NCBI RefSeq assembly: GCF_000004825.1 | Contig: NW_008805100.1 | Location: 62,001 to 126,000, forward strand | DNA from: Heterostelium album PN500 | Lineage: Eukaryota > Evosea > Eumycetozoa > Acytosteliales > Acytosteliaceae | Direction: 5' to 3' | Length of the DNA: 64,000 nt | Shown here: positions 21,756-36,856 of the stretch, in pieces | How positions within the stretch are numbered: the first letter of the stretch is position 1 | Layout of the letters: each line of letters begins with the position of its first letter | The notes under the pieces: generated by a model | Seen by the model: the letters and a program-made list of their open reading frames with translations, nothing else | Databases searched by the model: none | Told to the model about the DNA's origin: nothing | Made by a program: the position numbers and the translations under genes

Positions 21756-22780
21756 TTATTATTCACAATAATATACAAAACAAAACAAACAAATATATAA
21801 AACAACAATAATATAAAGACAACTGTTGTTTTGTTTTATTTATTTTTAATAAACTTTAATATTACAAACAAATACTATTTACAAACTATATATAAAAAGG
21901 AAATATAACAAACTATCTAACTTATTATTATATATTTACAATTGATTAAAAATCAATAGGATGAAATGAATAGAGTAGATAGATTGATGTTCAAGTATAT
22001 ATAGATTGTTTTTTGTTGTGTTTTAAACAACGTTACGTATATTTATATTTATATATCAATCATACTTTTAAATGACAATTGCAAACCATGATTTTATTGT
22101 ATAGTATTGTATAGTGGTGTTGTACCCTTACCTAGTAAGGGGTGGATTGTATGTAGGTATGCAAACATTAATGTTCTCTTAGAATGTGAAAGTTAATTCA
22201 AAGTTAAGTTTTTGTATTGAATAAACAAATGATAGATTGAATATTGTCAATAACATTATTAAAAAAACCAACTACTACTATTATAATTAATTAATTAAAG
22301 AAAATGATGTAAGGTTTGCATTGATGAAGGTTATGATCAACTGCTGCTTCTAATGATGCTGTTGTTGTTGTTGTTAAACAAACATTATAAACACCAAAAT
22401 AATTCAGATTAGCTTTGCATTTGAATACAAGAATTCTATTGTGTTATTGTTGTTGTTATATATAAATAAAACTTTGGTTTCCTAATTTAAAGAATATGTC
22501 ATCTGTTAATTAAATTAATAATAATAATAATAATATATAATCGACCAACCAACCAACGAAACAATTAACAAATGATTTGATTGAACCCCTGCAGTTGTTG
22601 TTTGAATTTTCATTTTTAGATAAAATTTGCTTATTTATATTAATGAATGCAAATATCAAGTTTATAACCTGGAATGATAGATTTTTTTTTAAACAAATAG
22701 TACTTTAAAAATATAATACTACTACATTCCAAGAATTATTTTATAATATTCTTGAATTTAAACACGTTCATTTAAATAAC
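21756..22780. promoter_or_regulatory. Long upstream region of the homeobox gene
   Basis: About 1 kb between the homeobox start and the end of the AAA gene, unusually long for this gene-dense block, as expected of a developmental regulator. It holds a small hairpin CCTTACCTAGTAAGG (near 22127-22142), CAACAA and AAT simple repeats, and nothing that reads as a gene. Confidence 0.45.
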
Positions 22781-25350
22781 TTAATTAATAATAAAATGTT
22801 TATTCTTAATTGTTTTACTGTTGATGTTCTCTTTGAGTGCGTTGATACCGGCATCGTTACAAAGTGTAATGAGTTGAGCACAGGTGAATCCTTCGGTTTT
22901 CGTTATGATAGAGTCGATATCTACGTCGTGGTCGAATTTCATGCGTTTCATTATGACCGATTGAAGGATGGCACGACGATCGTCGGCCGTAGGCAGTCCA
23001 ACGTAGATCTGTGTCTCCAAACGGCCGGGTCGAACCAGACCTGCATCCAGTAGATCGGCACGAGTAGTACAACCGATCAAAAACAACTTTGATTTCGTTT
23101 GAATACCATCCATTTCATTAAGCAGCTGTGTAATAATTCGGTTTTGTCCACCGCCACCATCTTCACCACCAACACTTCTAGCCAAACCCAAAGAATCTAT
23201 CTCATCAAAGAACAGAATACAAGGTGCACTTAATCTTGCTCTTTCAAAGATATCTCTAATAATTCTCTCACTTTCACCTAACCATTTCGAATATATATCA
23301 GAACTATAATATATAAAGTAATGAGTAAGTAACTTATTATATAATATAATAATCTAGATTGTTAATAACATACCCTTTGATTGATATAAAGTTTACATTC
23401 ATTTTGGTTGCAACAGCTTTGACCAGTAGAGTTTTACCACAACCAGATGGACCGTGTAGTAATACACCAGAGGATGCACCGTGTGTCAATGCCAATCGTT
23501 GGAATGTGTCACCGTGAAGTAGTGGCCATTCTATAAGTTCTTTGAAGCGTTGTTTGATCTTTTCGTAGCCACCGACCGATTCCCAAGCGACATTAGGTAG
23601 TTCCACATCGAAATGCATAAGATTCGATGCTCTAACATTGAGTAAAGCATCATCGAAATCTTTCATCGTCAAATAACAACCATCTTCACCATCTACCTGT
23701 CTCTCAATTGAATTTAAAGCAGCAGCTATACATAGCTTTTTTAGATCTTGATAAACGAAACCAGGTGTTTTCCTTGCTAACTGTTGAATAACCTTTAGTT
23801 TATCATCTACTTCTTCTACTTTTACTTTTTGTTTCTCTTTCTCTATCGCCTTTTCGTCATCATCAAATATTATCGATGTATTTGATAGAATCGATTGTAA
23901 TATTAATTGTCTTGATGATTGTGATGGTATTGGTAATGATATTATCTTATCTAATCTGCCGGCACGTAATAATGATTGGTCGACACTCGATAGGTTCGAT
24001 GTTGTTGCGAGTAAGAGGTGATCGCTACTGATACGGTTATCAATGAAATTGCATAGTCTGAGTAATGCATGATTGGTAGTATCATTACTTTCATTCACTC
24101 TACTACCGATACTCTCTATATTCTCAAACAAATAAATAACTTGATTACTATTACCATTACTACTATTACTATCTACTATTGGAAAGTTTAAAGTCGATGA
24201 AAATGATTTTGAATTCAAATGAATGACACTCTTATCTTTACATATATATCTTGCCAACTCTGATATCTGTGTTCCAGGTGCACCAGATATCAATATACCT
24301 TTCATACAAAGATTTAAACTACCTATTTCTTTCTTTAATTCTAATAATAGTAATTAGTAATTATTATTAATAATTAATAACTTTAAACATTTTTATTGTT
24401 TTAAATAAACTTACTTAATAAAGACTGAATTGATTCTATCTCTGATTTTAAATCATCTTTAATATTACTACTATTACCATTATTATTATTATTATTATTA
24501 TTATCATTACTATTATTATCTTTACTAATATTATTATTAACAAAAGTTAGCTTGTATCGAGATGTTGATGATGATGATAAAGTTGTTGCATTTGGAAAAT
24601 ATAAAAGTGTATCTAATAATTGATTATTTATATCTTTAATTTTGAATCGATATAATCTATTATTTATTGATATTCTAAATGTAGATTCTAATATAATCTG
24701 TATAATGCAATTAGTAAGATGTATTAACCAGCATTATAGTATATAGATATACAACAACTTACAGGTTTATCAGATAGATATAATCTTAAATGATTCTCTA
24801 TATTGTTGAATTGATTGATATCTAGAAGAGGTGAACAACTGTCTAATGATTCAATAACAATCTCTGTATTATTTGAACAATAGAGTTGTTGTTTCTCTGC
24901 TTGGTTTGTAATCTGATTGATATGACTATATAACGGTATTATTTCAATCTTATATAATCTATCATCATTATCGGTGCTATTATTGTTGTTTTTGTTGAAT
25001 TCTAACAACATCCAATGAGGTAACGATGCTTCATTAAAGTTGTTTGACGACGATGTAAATTTACATGGTTTAAGTTCTATTAATATTATTTTATCTTGTT
25101 GTTGTTTATTATTATTATTATCGATTTGTTGTTGATTATCTTGATTATCTTCTTTATTATTATTATTTAATATCGATTTTGCAAGAGTAACTGATATTAA
25201 TAAAGCAAATTGGTTGGTTGTAGATGATAGCTTTTGTTTCTTAAGATAGGTATTAGATATCAGTACCTCTATGTTATTATTTCTCTTGTCGTCATTTGAA
25301 TGATTATCTAATAAATTAGATTCGAATGTACCAAACAATTCTAATGACAT
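22781..25350 (-). CDS. Type II AAA ATPase, AFG2/SPATA5L1-like
   Basis: Four exons (24763-25350, 24415-24697, 23374-24340, 22781-23303) encode 786 residues. The Asn-rich N-domain is ~290 residues. D1 starts near residue 304 and is degenerate: ISGAPGTQISE replaces GPPGTGKT (no Walker lysine) and VIYLFENIES replaces the Walker B acids, although the sensor/arginine region LLRAGRLDKIISLPIPS is kept. D2 is canonical: ESVGGYEKIKQRFKELIEWP, HGPSGCGKTLLVKA (Walker A ~587-594), ILFFDEIDSLGLAR, VRPGRLETQIYVGLP. So only D2 should hydrolyse ATP. Length and the intact D2 fit AFG2/SPATA5L1 (60S ribosome maturation) better than PEX1 or PEX6, which are longer, but a different VCP-family member cannot be excluded. 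Confidence 0.75.
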
Positions 25351-25495
25351 GCTAAACTAAAATCGTGGTAAATGATCATTCCTTTTTTTTTTTTTGTCTT
25401 TGTTTTTTGTTTACCTTAACTTTTTTATTATTTATTTAAATCTAATTTTCTTTATTTTATTGTACAATAATAAATTTATTATATCCGATTTCAAA

Positions 25496-25648
25496 ATGTG
25501 GGATGTGATCCAATACATCTGGTGGTTCTATTCATATTCGCTGTTCATGGTTTTGGAGCTGCATGCATTAATGGGAATATCAATATCAATTGGGGTAGGT
25601 GACTTGATAAGGACTGGGGGTTCTAGAATTAAATTTAGTTTTTGCTAG
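25496..25648 (+). CDS. Doubtful 50-residue membrane peptide or 5' exon
   Basis: ATG follows an A-rich leader and opens MWDVIQYIWWFYSYSLFMVL, a strongly hydrophobic, Trp/Tyr-rich stretch, then ELHALMGISISIG. A donor-like GTAGGTGACT follows GGG at about 25593, so this may be the first exon of a larger or decayed gene. No homologue recognised. It could be chance. Confidence 0.2.
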   Translation: MWDVIQYIWWFYSYSLFMVLELHALMGISISIGVGDLIRTGGSRIKFSFC

Positions 25649-26243
25649 GATTTCAACGGAAACATTTGAATGAGTGAGGATCTTATAGAATATTTTGAGA
25701 ACACCTGTTTGTCTTCTCTGTACCAGCCATATTAATAAAATCTAATATATTATTGTGTTATCTAAAAAAAATTTATTTTATAATATTTTACATTTTCTCG
25801 ATGGCCATCATCAATTCTTGAATGGCAGCTAATTAATGAAAAGTCTAAGTTGAATAAAATGGGAATAATACCTTTTTCATTGTTAGAACGATTCGAACTA
25901 TATATTAGGTCCTAGTGGTACAGAGTGTTGGAGCTTCTTTTTTTGTTTCGAGATGGTGTCAGTGCTAGCGAAACAAAACATAGATAATCTAAAATAAAAG
26001 TAATAGGTAACCAACACACTATAAACTGCTACTAATAACTATTACTGCTGTGTGTTTTTGAGTCGACTTGAACTAAAATTTTTTTTGACAAGGTTGCTTT
26101 TAGATATTCAATCCGAAAAATAATATAAATAAAACCCTATTCCTATTAGAACCTATATGATTATAGATTTTTAATTTTTTATTGATTCATATATTCTTAA
26201 GAATTATGAATAGAGAAATGAACTTGGATAAAAATGTAAAATA
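25649..26243. other. Intergenic, no gene seen
   Basis: Contains a short inverted repeat GTTTCG...CGAAAC (25945-25974). On the minus strand near 25889-25900 there is a tRNA B-box-like GTTCGAATC, but no acceptor or anticodon stem can be built round it. Confidence 0.4.
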
Positions 26244-27406
26244 TTATAATCCGCCGCTTATCCATTCAAATCTGATTGGAAGAATCATTTTAACAGCTGG
26301 TGATATATGAACATCTTGGGTAGCAAGATCAATAACAGTTGTTGTATACTCTTCACCATTAAGAGAAGAAAACAAAACAATTGTGCTTCCTTTTACACCG
26401 AGAGTGCTTGAGAAAATATATGCTGGGAAACGGTTTGGTACTGTATAGATGATTTGGGTGGTTGCTGTTGCAATCGATACATTGTAAATCGTATAGTTAC
26501 ATTTTTGACATAAATCAATAAAGAATACTTGATTGTCAAAGTAAACGATTTGTGGAGTTTTCATAACGAAACCATTAAAGAAAATTGGCTCCTGGACAAT
26601 TGATTTACTCCACAGGTTGAAAACTATGTAATAGGTACCCAATGGTGTATTCGGTTCATAGATAATATGGTAGTCACCTGTGATTGGATCATATGAACCT
26701 ACTGGGTAATTTGAACGTTGATTCAATGACCCAGTTGGAAGTGAAATCGATAAACTATGTAATACTATATATCAGCAATTTAATTTTCAAGAAAATAATT
26801 TTTTAAAAAACTTACAATTCTTGGTTTTTAAAGTCCCATATGAAAACAGTAAGATTTGGATGAGTATACGACAAATTCAAACCTGGAATTGCAGCCAACT
26901 GATAAACTGGATCATAGGCAAAAGATTGGGGACTTTCAGTTCCTGTATAAGTATAATTCAAACTCATAACCTCTCTAAAAGTATTATCCTTATGTATTAT
27001 TAATAATTTATAAAATTTAGATGAAAAATAGGTGTTCTACTTACATTGATGGAATATTCAACTACTAAATCCTGACTAAGGTCCCAATCGGTAATCAACA
27101 ATAAAATAGTATTATCCTCTGAATTTCCAGACAAAAATCCTTGAAAGAAAAAAGGTGTTTTCAAATTTATATTCTTTAATAAATTTCCATCAGTGGTGTT
27201 AATAGAAATAAATTGCTGGTTTTTGGCAATCATAATATATTGTCCTATATTTAAATCGGTTGAATAAACCACCTATATATAAGGATAATATGAATAAAAT
27301 TTTAATATCTATTTTTAGAAGAATAAAATTATAAATATCTATTTTTATTTACATTTAAAATTGATATTAATAATAGTAAAAATGAAATATTTAATTTTAC
27401 TTTCAT
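26244..27406 (-). CDS. Secreted protein, inverted paralogue of 62374-63529
   Basis: Four exons (27353-27406, 27045-27272, 26816-26988, 26244-26754) encode 321 residues. Exon 1 is a signal peptide (MKVKLNISFLLLLISILN). The rest has strand-rich repeats with WDFKNQEL, YPVGSYDPITGDYHIIYEP and a CQKCNYTIYNV cysteine pair, suggesting a beta-propeller-like extracellular protein. No enzyme motif. The last two exons have exactly the lengths (173 and 511 bases) of the paralogue 36 kb away on the other strand. In exon 4 about 125 consecutive residues are identical between copies, while exons 1-3 differ more. Exon 3 uses an AAG acceptor where the sister uses TAG. Confidence 0.8.
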
Positions 27407-28233
<827 letters not shown>

Positions 28234-28237
28234 CGAT

Positions 28238-29631
<1,394 letters not shown>

Positions 29632-30295
29632 CTTCTTTTTAATCTATCTATCTATCTAGTTTATTAAACAACTAAATAACAATGATAATTTAATTAAAGC
29701 AATGAAATGCATTTTCTCTTTTAAAGTGTGTGGTGTTCAAAGCCAAAAAACAAATTTTTTAAAAATTAAAAAAATAATAAATATCTGATTTTTGATCATA
29801 AATTGGGAACTAATGAAGATTTCTCGAGTAAAAGTCAAGAAAAATTGAATCAACCCCAGGATTACTTTCCATTCCATCTTAAGTTAATATAATCGAATCT
29901 ATATTTCAGAACAATATAACTTTGTTCTGAATTATCATTTCAGAACACTTAAATAATCTATTTTGATTTCTGAAGTTTTTGATGATCCTTATTTTCTTTT
30001 TTAAACTTACAAAATAAAATATTTTTTATAAACATTTTTACAATAACGATACCAACAATTCATTTTTCATATGTTTATATCAAATCTCCGCTTTTTAAAA
30101 CATTAATGGGGGTGGTTGTTTTGTTATGGTCAAAAATGAAAAAATAAAAAAAACAACATATTTATATTTTTTTAATTAATTGATTTTTTTTTTTTAACAA
30201 ACATTAATAAACTACACTGCACTTCACTACTCTTTTCTTTTTAATTTAATTTTTAAAGTCGATAATAATAAGAGTAATATCTGTATATATATATA
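29632..30295. promoter_or_regulatory. Divergent promoter region
   Basis: Lies between proline iminopeptidase (leftward) and the SAMHD1-type gene (rightward). AT-rich with T-runs near 30184-30195; no gene seen. Confidence 0.45.
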
Positions 30296-32221
30296 ATGAA
30301 TATTAATCATAGTAATAATAATAATAATGAAAACAATAATAATATAAATAAATTTAGAGGATATCCAGATGAATACCTTGATTATGGATTGATATCACCA
30401 TCAAGATATACAGGTGGTATCTCAACTTCATTATCACCATCTTCTCAACATAGTTATGAGCGTGGTATCATGAATAAGAAGGTACCAAAGATCATAAAAG
30501 ATGTCATTCATGGCCACATGGAGATACCAATTGAAATACAGGATTTCATTGATTCCGTTCAGTTCCAAAGACTGAGAGATCTCAAACAAGTTGGAACCAC
30601 TTCATTTGTATTCCCATGTGCAGCACATCATAGGTATAGTTAGTTATTTCTAGTGTTGATAAAGGTGATGAGTTCTTAACTAACTCTGACATATATATAA
30701 CATCGAACAATACAATTAGATTCGAACATTCACTGGGTGTAAGTCATCTTGCAGGTAAATTCATCGATCGTATAAAGAATACTCAGCCAGAGTTAGAGAT
30801 TACACACGACGAACAGATTGCTGTTAGAATAGCAGGTCTATGTCATGATCTTGGTCACGGTCCATTCAGTCATGCCTTTGAATCTTGGGTTAGAACAACT
30901 GGGTATGTTAATATTGTTAACAATCTATAGATAGAAATTGTTAATTGTTATACTTATACATTGTTTGATTTGACAAAAACATGTGTTTAAATCGTTTACA
31001 GTAAACAATTTCATCATGAAGAGATGTCTGTGAAGATGTTAAACTTTTTGATTGAAGACAAAGGCTTGGATCAATATGATACGAGCGATATCAAGTTTAT
31101 TGAAAATCTGATATCCGGTGACTCTACCTCGAAACCCGATAGAAAGTTCATCTTTGATATCGTTGCCAATCAACGTAACAGTATCGATGTCGATAAATTC
31201 GATTACCTAGCAAGAGATTCCTATTATCTTGGTAGAGCAAATAATGTTGATTTCACAAGGTAAATATTCTTTGTTTTAACAAACAAACAGACAAACAAAC
31301 ATAACTAACTAACAAACTTTACACTCATTTTAGATTGATAGAATTTAGCAAAGTAATTGAAAATGAAATATGTTTCTGTAGTAAAGAGGTATATAATCTT
31401 TATGAATTGTTCCATGCCAGATACAGTCTTCACAAGATAGCTTACACCCATAAAGTTGGTAAAGCCATCGAATATATGATATCGGATGCATTCAGTCTTG
31501 CAGATCCATACCTAAAGATATCCGATCAATTAGAGGATCCAAGAGAGTAAGTTGTTATTATTACTTGTACTTTTGAATCATGATGGTGATCACCATATAC
31601 TAAAACATATTGTTATTGCTGCTTGTTGTTATTTATAGATTCATCAATTTAACAGATAGTTTATTATATAGAATAGAGACGTCAAAGGAAAGAGAGTTGG
31701 AAGAATCGCGAAAGATCATAAAGAATATTAGAATGAGAAATCTCTACAAGTTTGTCGATGAGGTGATATTGCCGAGTGAACAACATGCTCACACCATTAA
31801 GATGAGTTCGGAGCTGATTGCCAAGGAGGGCACTGACATCGATGTCTCTGATGTCATCGTTGAGAATCTCAACTTGAACTACGCATTCAAGGACCAGGAT
31901 CCAGTGCAACACACAAAATTCTACACGCGTTACGACAACACCAGAAAATTCCAAATACCAAAAGAACACATCAGTCATCTCATTCCAAGTCAATTCCAAG
32001 AGAAGAGAATTAGAATATTCTGTAGAAACAAAGAAAAGGTATGTGTTTACATTACAATTCAATCTTATTATTATTATTCATTAACAATTTATTTCTTTCT
32101 TATCATTATTTTATAAATATAGTATGAAAAGATTCAAGATGCATTTAGAAAAGTATTAAAGAATTATAATATACAACCAAATCCATCAAATACTGTTAGC
32201 CCAATGAAAATACCACAATAA
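30296..32221 (+). CDS. samhd1: SAMHD1-type dNTP triphosphohydrolase
   Basis: Six exons (30296-30633, 30720-30902, 31002-31259, 31334-31546, 31639-32038, 32123-32221) encode 496 residues. It should cleave dNTPs to nucleoside and triphosphate. The HD-domain metal ligands are present in order: [30 protein letters not shown] (HD pair), and [14 protein letters not shown]. The pre-HD segment [20 protein letters not shown] and the region [20 protein letters not shown] match SAMHD1. An Asn-rich N-terminus replaces the SAM domain of the human enzyme, which is common outside animals. The first HD histidine codon is followed directly by an exon junction. Confidence 0.92.
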
Positions 32222-32419
32222 TAATAATAATTAACAAAATCTGTATATTTACAAATTCTTAAGATAATAATAATAAAATATAATTATACTTTTTCTTTTT
32301 TTTAAAATATTACAATTGTTATTTTCTTAAATTAACAATATTTATTTGATTGGTTTGGTTATCGTTTTAACCAGATTAATATGAAGTTTACTATAGAGTA
32401 AAGACTTGCCTTTACTTTA

Positions 32420-32656
32420 TTAAAAGATGGTCCAAAATGGTGTAGAGAACGTAGCACGAAGTCTCTGATCAAAATTATTTGATTGCACTGATTGAGTATT
32501 ATTGGAACTGACAGTATTCATATGAGCCAATGAATATACTCTGTTGTTTTGTGATAGAAATGTAATGTTTTTTAATGATTCTATTAAAGAATAATAAATA
32601 GTATGTTAATATATATAATTATTATTATTTTTATTATTATACATACCAAATAACAT
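32420..32656 (-). CDS. Two-exon 56-residue small protein
   Basis: Exon 1 (32647-32656) holds only ATG TTA TTT G; a GTATGT...TTTAATAG intron leads to exon 2 (32420-32580). The product starts MLFESLKNITFLSQNNRVYS and ends FSTPFWTIF. A tiny first exon of about three codons followed by 'SLKNI' resembles short dictyostelid gene families, and clean splice signals plus phase support it. No domain recognised. It faces SAMHD1 tail to tail. Confidence 0.55.
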
Positions 32657-32739
32657 TTTGTTTTATATTATTATTAGTAATATAGCTATTCTTTCAATTG
32701 TTTATTTAAAAGTATAATAAATGATATAAAATGATAAGA

Positions 32740-32938
32740 CTTATTTATAGTTATTTTGTTGGTTGCAGATAATATTTAACGTTAAGTGTCGTTCGTTCGA
32801 TCAACGTTGAGATTGTACACATATGTATATAGAATAAATCTCTGTACAACGTCATTAGCTTATTATGATGACCTATCTAACGATAAGTTTGATGATGCTC
32901 AAGTTATATTCAAACAGTTTAAACCTGATTAAGAAATA
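32740..32938 (+). other. Possible retroelement-derived remnant
   Basis: A TATATAGAATAAATCTCTGTAC block, like the promoter part of an LTR, is followed by a short open stretch ending DLSNDKFDDAQVIFKQFKPD. I cannot define ends or a family, so this is only a suspicion of an old, broken element. The remaining spacer 32939-33860 is AT-rich with no gene seen. Confidence 0.2.
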
Positions 32939-33860
32939 GTATCTTTACGCCCTATACATTTTTATCTTTAACATTAAAAAGATATTAAATATTACAAAAG
33001 AGTAGTGTAGTGTATATATTCTTTATAAATTTTACTTGAAGAAATGATCCTTTTACCAATGATTACATCAGTTAACTTAAGCCTTTATCTGTCTCTGTCT
33101 CCCTAATATTTTTTAATATAAGGTTGATTGATATATATATGAGTCAACTAAATAAAGATGAAATGTAGTGATGATTTTATGGTTAATAAATCTATCAATT
33201 GATATGATATATAATAAAGACTAAACAGTTTTGTAGATCAATCATATGTGTATGTGTGGATATGAACTTAACACTCACCACATCCAATCCAATAGTTTCA
33301 CACAACATTTTCAATGATTTATTAAATAATTCAATGATCTGTTAAATAATTGTTATTATTATTATTTTACAATTGATAATCGAGCTCACCTACGTGTGAC
33401 ATGTCAAAACAAAATATATTTAATTTTAATAATAGTGTATTAATAAAGTTTTTTTTTTTAAAAAATAAACAAATAATTTAATTAATATTTAAACCATTTA
33501 AACAAATAAAAATGAATTCCATGATGAAAAAGGTTAACTAAAAAATAATAAAAATAAAAAGAAATTTAAATAAGATTTTGTGTTGTAAAACCGAAAGGAC
33601 AACCCTTACCTAAAAGTAAAATCAAAAAAATTTATAAAAACACAAAACCTTTGATAGATTTTTATTTTTGATTTGATTAACGTGTGATTAGATATTTTTT
33701 GTGGTTATCAAAATAAAAAGATGAGATGGTTTTTCTTTAAAGTTTTATTAAAAAAAAAAAAACAGTAAATCGAATATTTCTTTAGATAAATATTTATTTA
33801 TCTGTATCTTTTATTATTTCACTAGTATATCACAGTTATTTTTAACCTACAACTTTACAA

Positions 33861-36601
33861 ATGTTAAAAATACTGTTGGTATCTGTGGTTCTTTTTTTAT
33901 TGCAATCAACTATATCGGTCCAATCACAACCGATACCATGTACCTATATATCGTCAAGTAATCGTAGTGATCCAATACCGTGTGATTATGAAAATGCAAT
34001 TGCCTATCAATATTGTCAATCAAACAATGAATATGGATCATGCAAGGTATGAAATAGAAATACAAATAAATTATAAATTAAATAAAATAGAAATAATAAT
34101 TTAGATATTAATTAATCTATTTATTTGAAAAAAAAAAATAGTTTGTAGATTGTATTTCTGGTTATGTTTATGATCATGGAATTACAAAAAAATGTATATC
34201 GACATTTGCACTGACTTTGTATGATGTTGTGTTGCTCGGTGCCTTCGGAGTGTTGGTAATAACTGCACTGATTTTCACATCGAGATGTTATAATTCAAAG
34301 TCACTCAGTCAAGCGAAATACCACTCAATGGCACAGCCCGAAAAGAAAAATATTGAAATGTCACAGGTTGGTAGTAGAGGTGGTGCAGATTTGGAACAGC
34401 AACAACAACAACAGGAACAGGAACAACCTGAAGAATATGATGAATCATTATTGGAAATTCTTTCACTGGGTGAAAGTGAAATCTATTTGGTTGCACTTGG
34501 AATTGCTTTGTCACTAGTGGATATTGCCCTGGGATTGGTGGTTCCTCTCGTTGCTGCCAACATCTATAATTACCTGTATTCCGGTGAGGTCGATAAAATC
34601 AATGGAACCATCCTGACGTTCGCTCTGATTATCATCGGTATGATCATTGTCCAGTTTATGTATGGTATCGTTCTGGCGTTGGCCGGTCATCGTATTATTG
34701 CACGTCTCAGAAACAAGTTGTTCACAGCGATTCTCCAGCAGGATATGGCATTCTTCAATGAACGTAAAACCGGTGAACTTATGAGTAGACTGGCAACCGA
34801 TGTCAGTTCAGTTCGTTCGATCATCTCTGACAGTATTCCACATATAATCATTCAGTTTGGTAATATTTTCGGTGGACTTATCATGTTGTTGATCATCTCT
34901 TGGAAACTAACACTGGTAGTTCTCTCGCCCCTCCCGATTCTCTTGATATTCTCGAATTTCTATGGTGCCTATATCGAGAAGATTTCGATGCGTGTGCAAG
35001 ATGCCCTCGCAGACGCCGCTTCTCACGCAGCGGAAACACTGTTTAACATGAAAACAGTTCGTTGGTTCTCCAGTGAGCAGCAGGAGATCACCAAATTCAA
35101 ACAGTACATCAAGATCTCCTATAACATTGCTCTGAGAATGACCATTTGGAACGGTGTATATTCATCAACCAGCGGAATATTCGAGCAACTCTCTGTGTTT
35201 ATCTTGCTGTGGTACGGTGCTCATTTGGTAAGCAATGGTGAGTTGTCACCATCGATGTTGATCGCTTTCAATCTGTTCCTCCCATTCATCTCTGGCGCGG
35301 TGACATCGTTGTCCTCGCTCTACACCACCTACAAATCGTATCGTGGAGCTAGTGTTCGATTCTTTGAGATTATGCAGCGACGTCCAGACATCCCATTCAG
35401 TGGCGGTGTCATGTTGGATCGTCAGCGACTAACCGGTGAGATTCAATTCAACAAAGTTACATTTGCATACGATGGACGTGATCCAGTCTTAAGAGAACTA
35501 TCGCTCCAATTCAAACCGAATACTATTACCGCGTTGATTGGAACATCCGGTGGTGGAAAGAGTACTATTCTCTCACTGCTCGGACATCTCTATAATATCG
35601 ATGCCGGTAGCATCACCCTCGATGGAACCGACATTGCAACGATGAACGTGCAGAATCTGCATTCACACATCTCCATTGTCAATCAGGAACCATCGTTATT
35701 CACCGGAACCATCGCTGAGAATGTTGCATACGGTGCACCCAATGTCAGTCGCGACCAGATTATCAACGCCTGTCAACAAGCGAATGCACATGGATTCATC
35801 ACACAACTTCCACAGGGTTACGACACCCTGATTGGTGAGCGTGGTGCAGCGCTATCCGGTGGACAGAAACAGAGAATCGCCATTGCTAGAACTATCATTA
35901 GAAATCCACTGGTTTTGCTACTGGACGAAGCGACGAGTGAGTTGGATGTAGAGTCGGAACGATTGGTACAGGAAGCGATCGAGACTTTGGTTGTCAACAG
36001 AACAGTTATCATTGTTGCACATCGTCTATCAACCATTTTGACTGCAGATATTATCGCTGTTGTTGCAGATGGTGATGTCAAAGAGGTAGGAACACCCGAG
36101 CAACTCGTGGAAGCACGCGGAATCTTCTATGATTTCGTACAGATTCAATACGGACAGGGCGATGGCAGTGAAATCAAGTTGAACATCCCACCGAAATCGA
36201 GAAATCTCAACAAGCTGAGAATGCGTTCCGAGACTATTAAACAAGCGATCGCCGCCGATAGAGACAGAGCACCAACCATGCTTAGACAACAGAATATTCA
36301 TGGATTCTTGGATAATGACGATGAAATACCAACTAGTAGCAACAGTTCAACTACAACAACAACAACTAACAACAATAATAATAATAACAATTTACCATTA
36401 CCAACATGGCGTAGTGCTAAATCAAAGAGTAAGAAATGGCAACAGCATAGCAGTACCTATAATAAAGAGGTACCGGTTGTACAAGGACAATGGCGTACAG
36501 CTAAAGTCGATGAAAAACTTCATCGTGTAGTATTAAAGAGTAGAAAGAGATTCTTTAAAGAAGAGAACCGTGATTTGAAACAATCACTTGTAAACTATTA
36601 G
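33861..36601 (+). CDS. ABCB-type half transporter with secreted-type N-terminus
   Basis: Two exons (33861-34046, 34142-36601) encode 881 residues. A signal-peptide-like start (KILLVSVVLFLLQSTISVQS) is followed by a ~65-residue Cys-containing segment and a first hydrophobic helix (LYDVVLLGAFGVLVITALIF). After an acidic linker comes a six-helix ABC transmembrane domain, then one nucleotide-binding domain: Walker A GTSGGGKST, Q-loop VNQEPSLF, signature LSGGQKQRIAIART, Walker B LVLLLDEATSELD, H-loop IVAHRLST. It would work as a dimer, like TAP or mitochondrial/lysosomal ABCB half transporters. The signal-type N-terminus with cysteines and a ~170-residue basic, Asn-rich C-terminal tail are unusual; the substrate is unknown. 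Confidence 0.88.
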
Positions 36602-36856
36602 TAATAAAAATAAAATAGTAATAATCAAATTATTTGTTCAAAGATAAATTTAAACAAAATAATTTTTTTTTTTTTTTTTTACAATTTATAAATGAAGGAT
36701 AAACATCCCACTACGGAATTCAGCTCATTATAACAAGATATATCTATTTGCTCTAATGCCAAAAATTTCACATATTTTTGAGGTGGGTTGATGGCAAAGC
36801 TCATCAAAGGTAAAGATTAATTTTTTTTTTTTTTTGAAACATTAAAAAAAGATTTA

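Noticed and set aside
22127-22142. CCTTACCTAGTAAGG hairpin and a similar CCCTTACCTA near 33605 as dictyostelid class I ncRNAs
   Set aside because: The expected closing stem and upstream DUSE-type promoter element are not present at either site.
25889-25900. tRNA B-box-like GTTCGAATC on the minus strand
   Set aside because: No acceptor stem, A box or anticodon arm can be paired around it.
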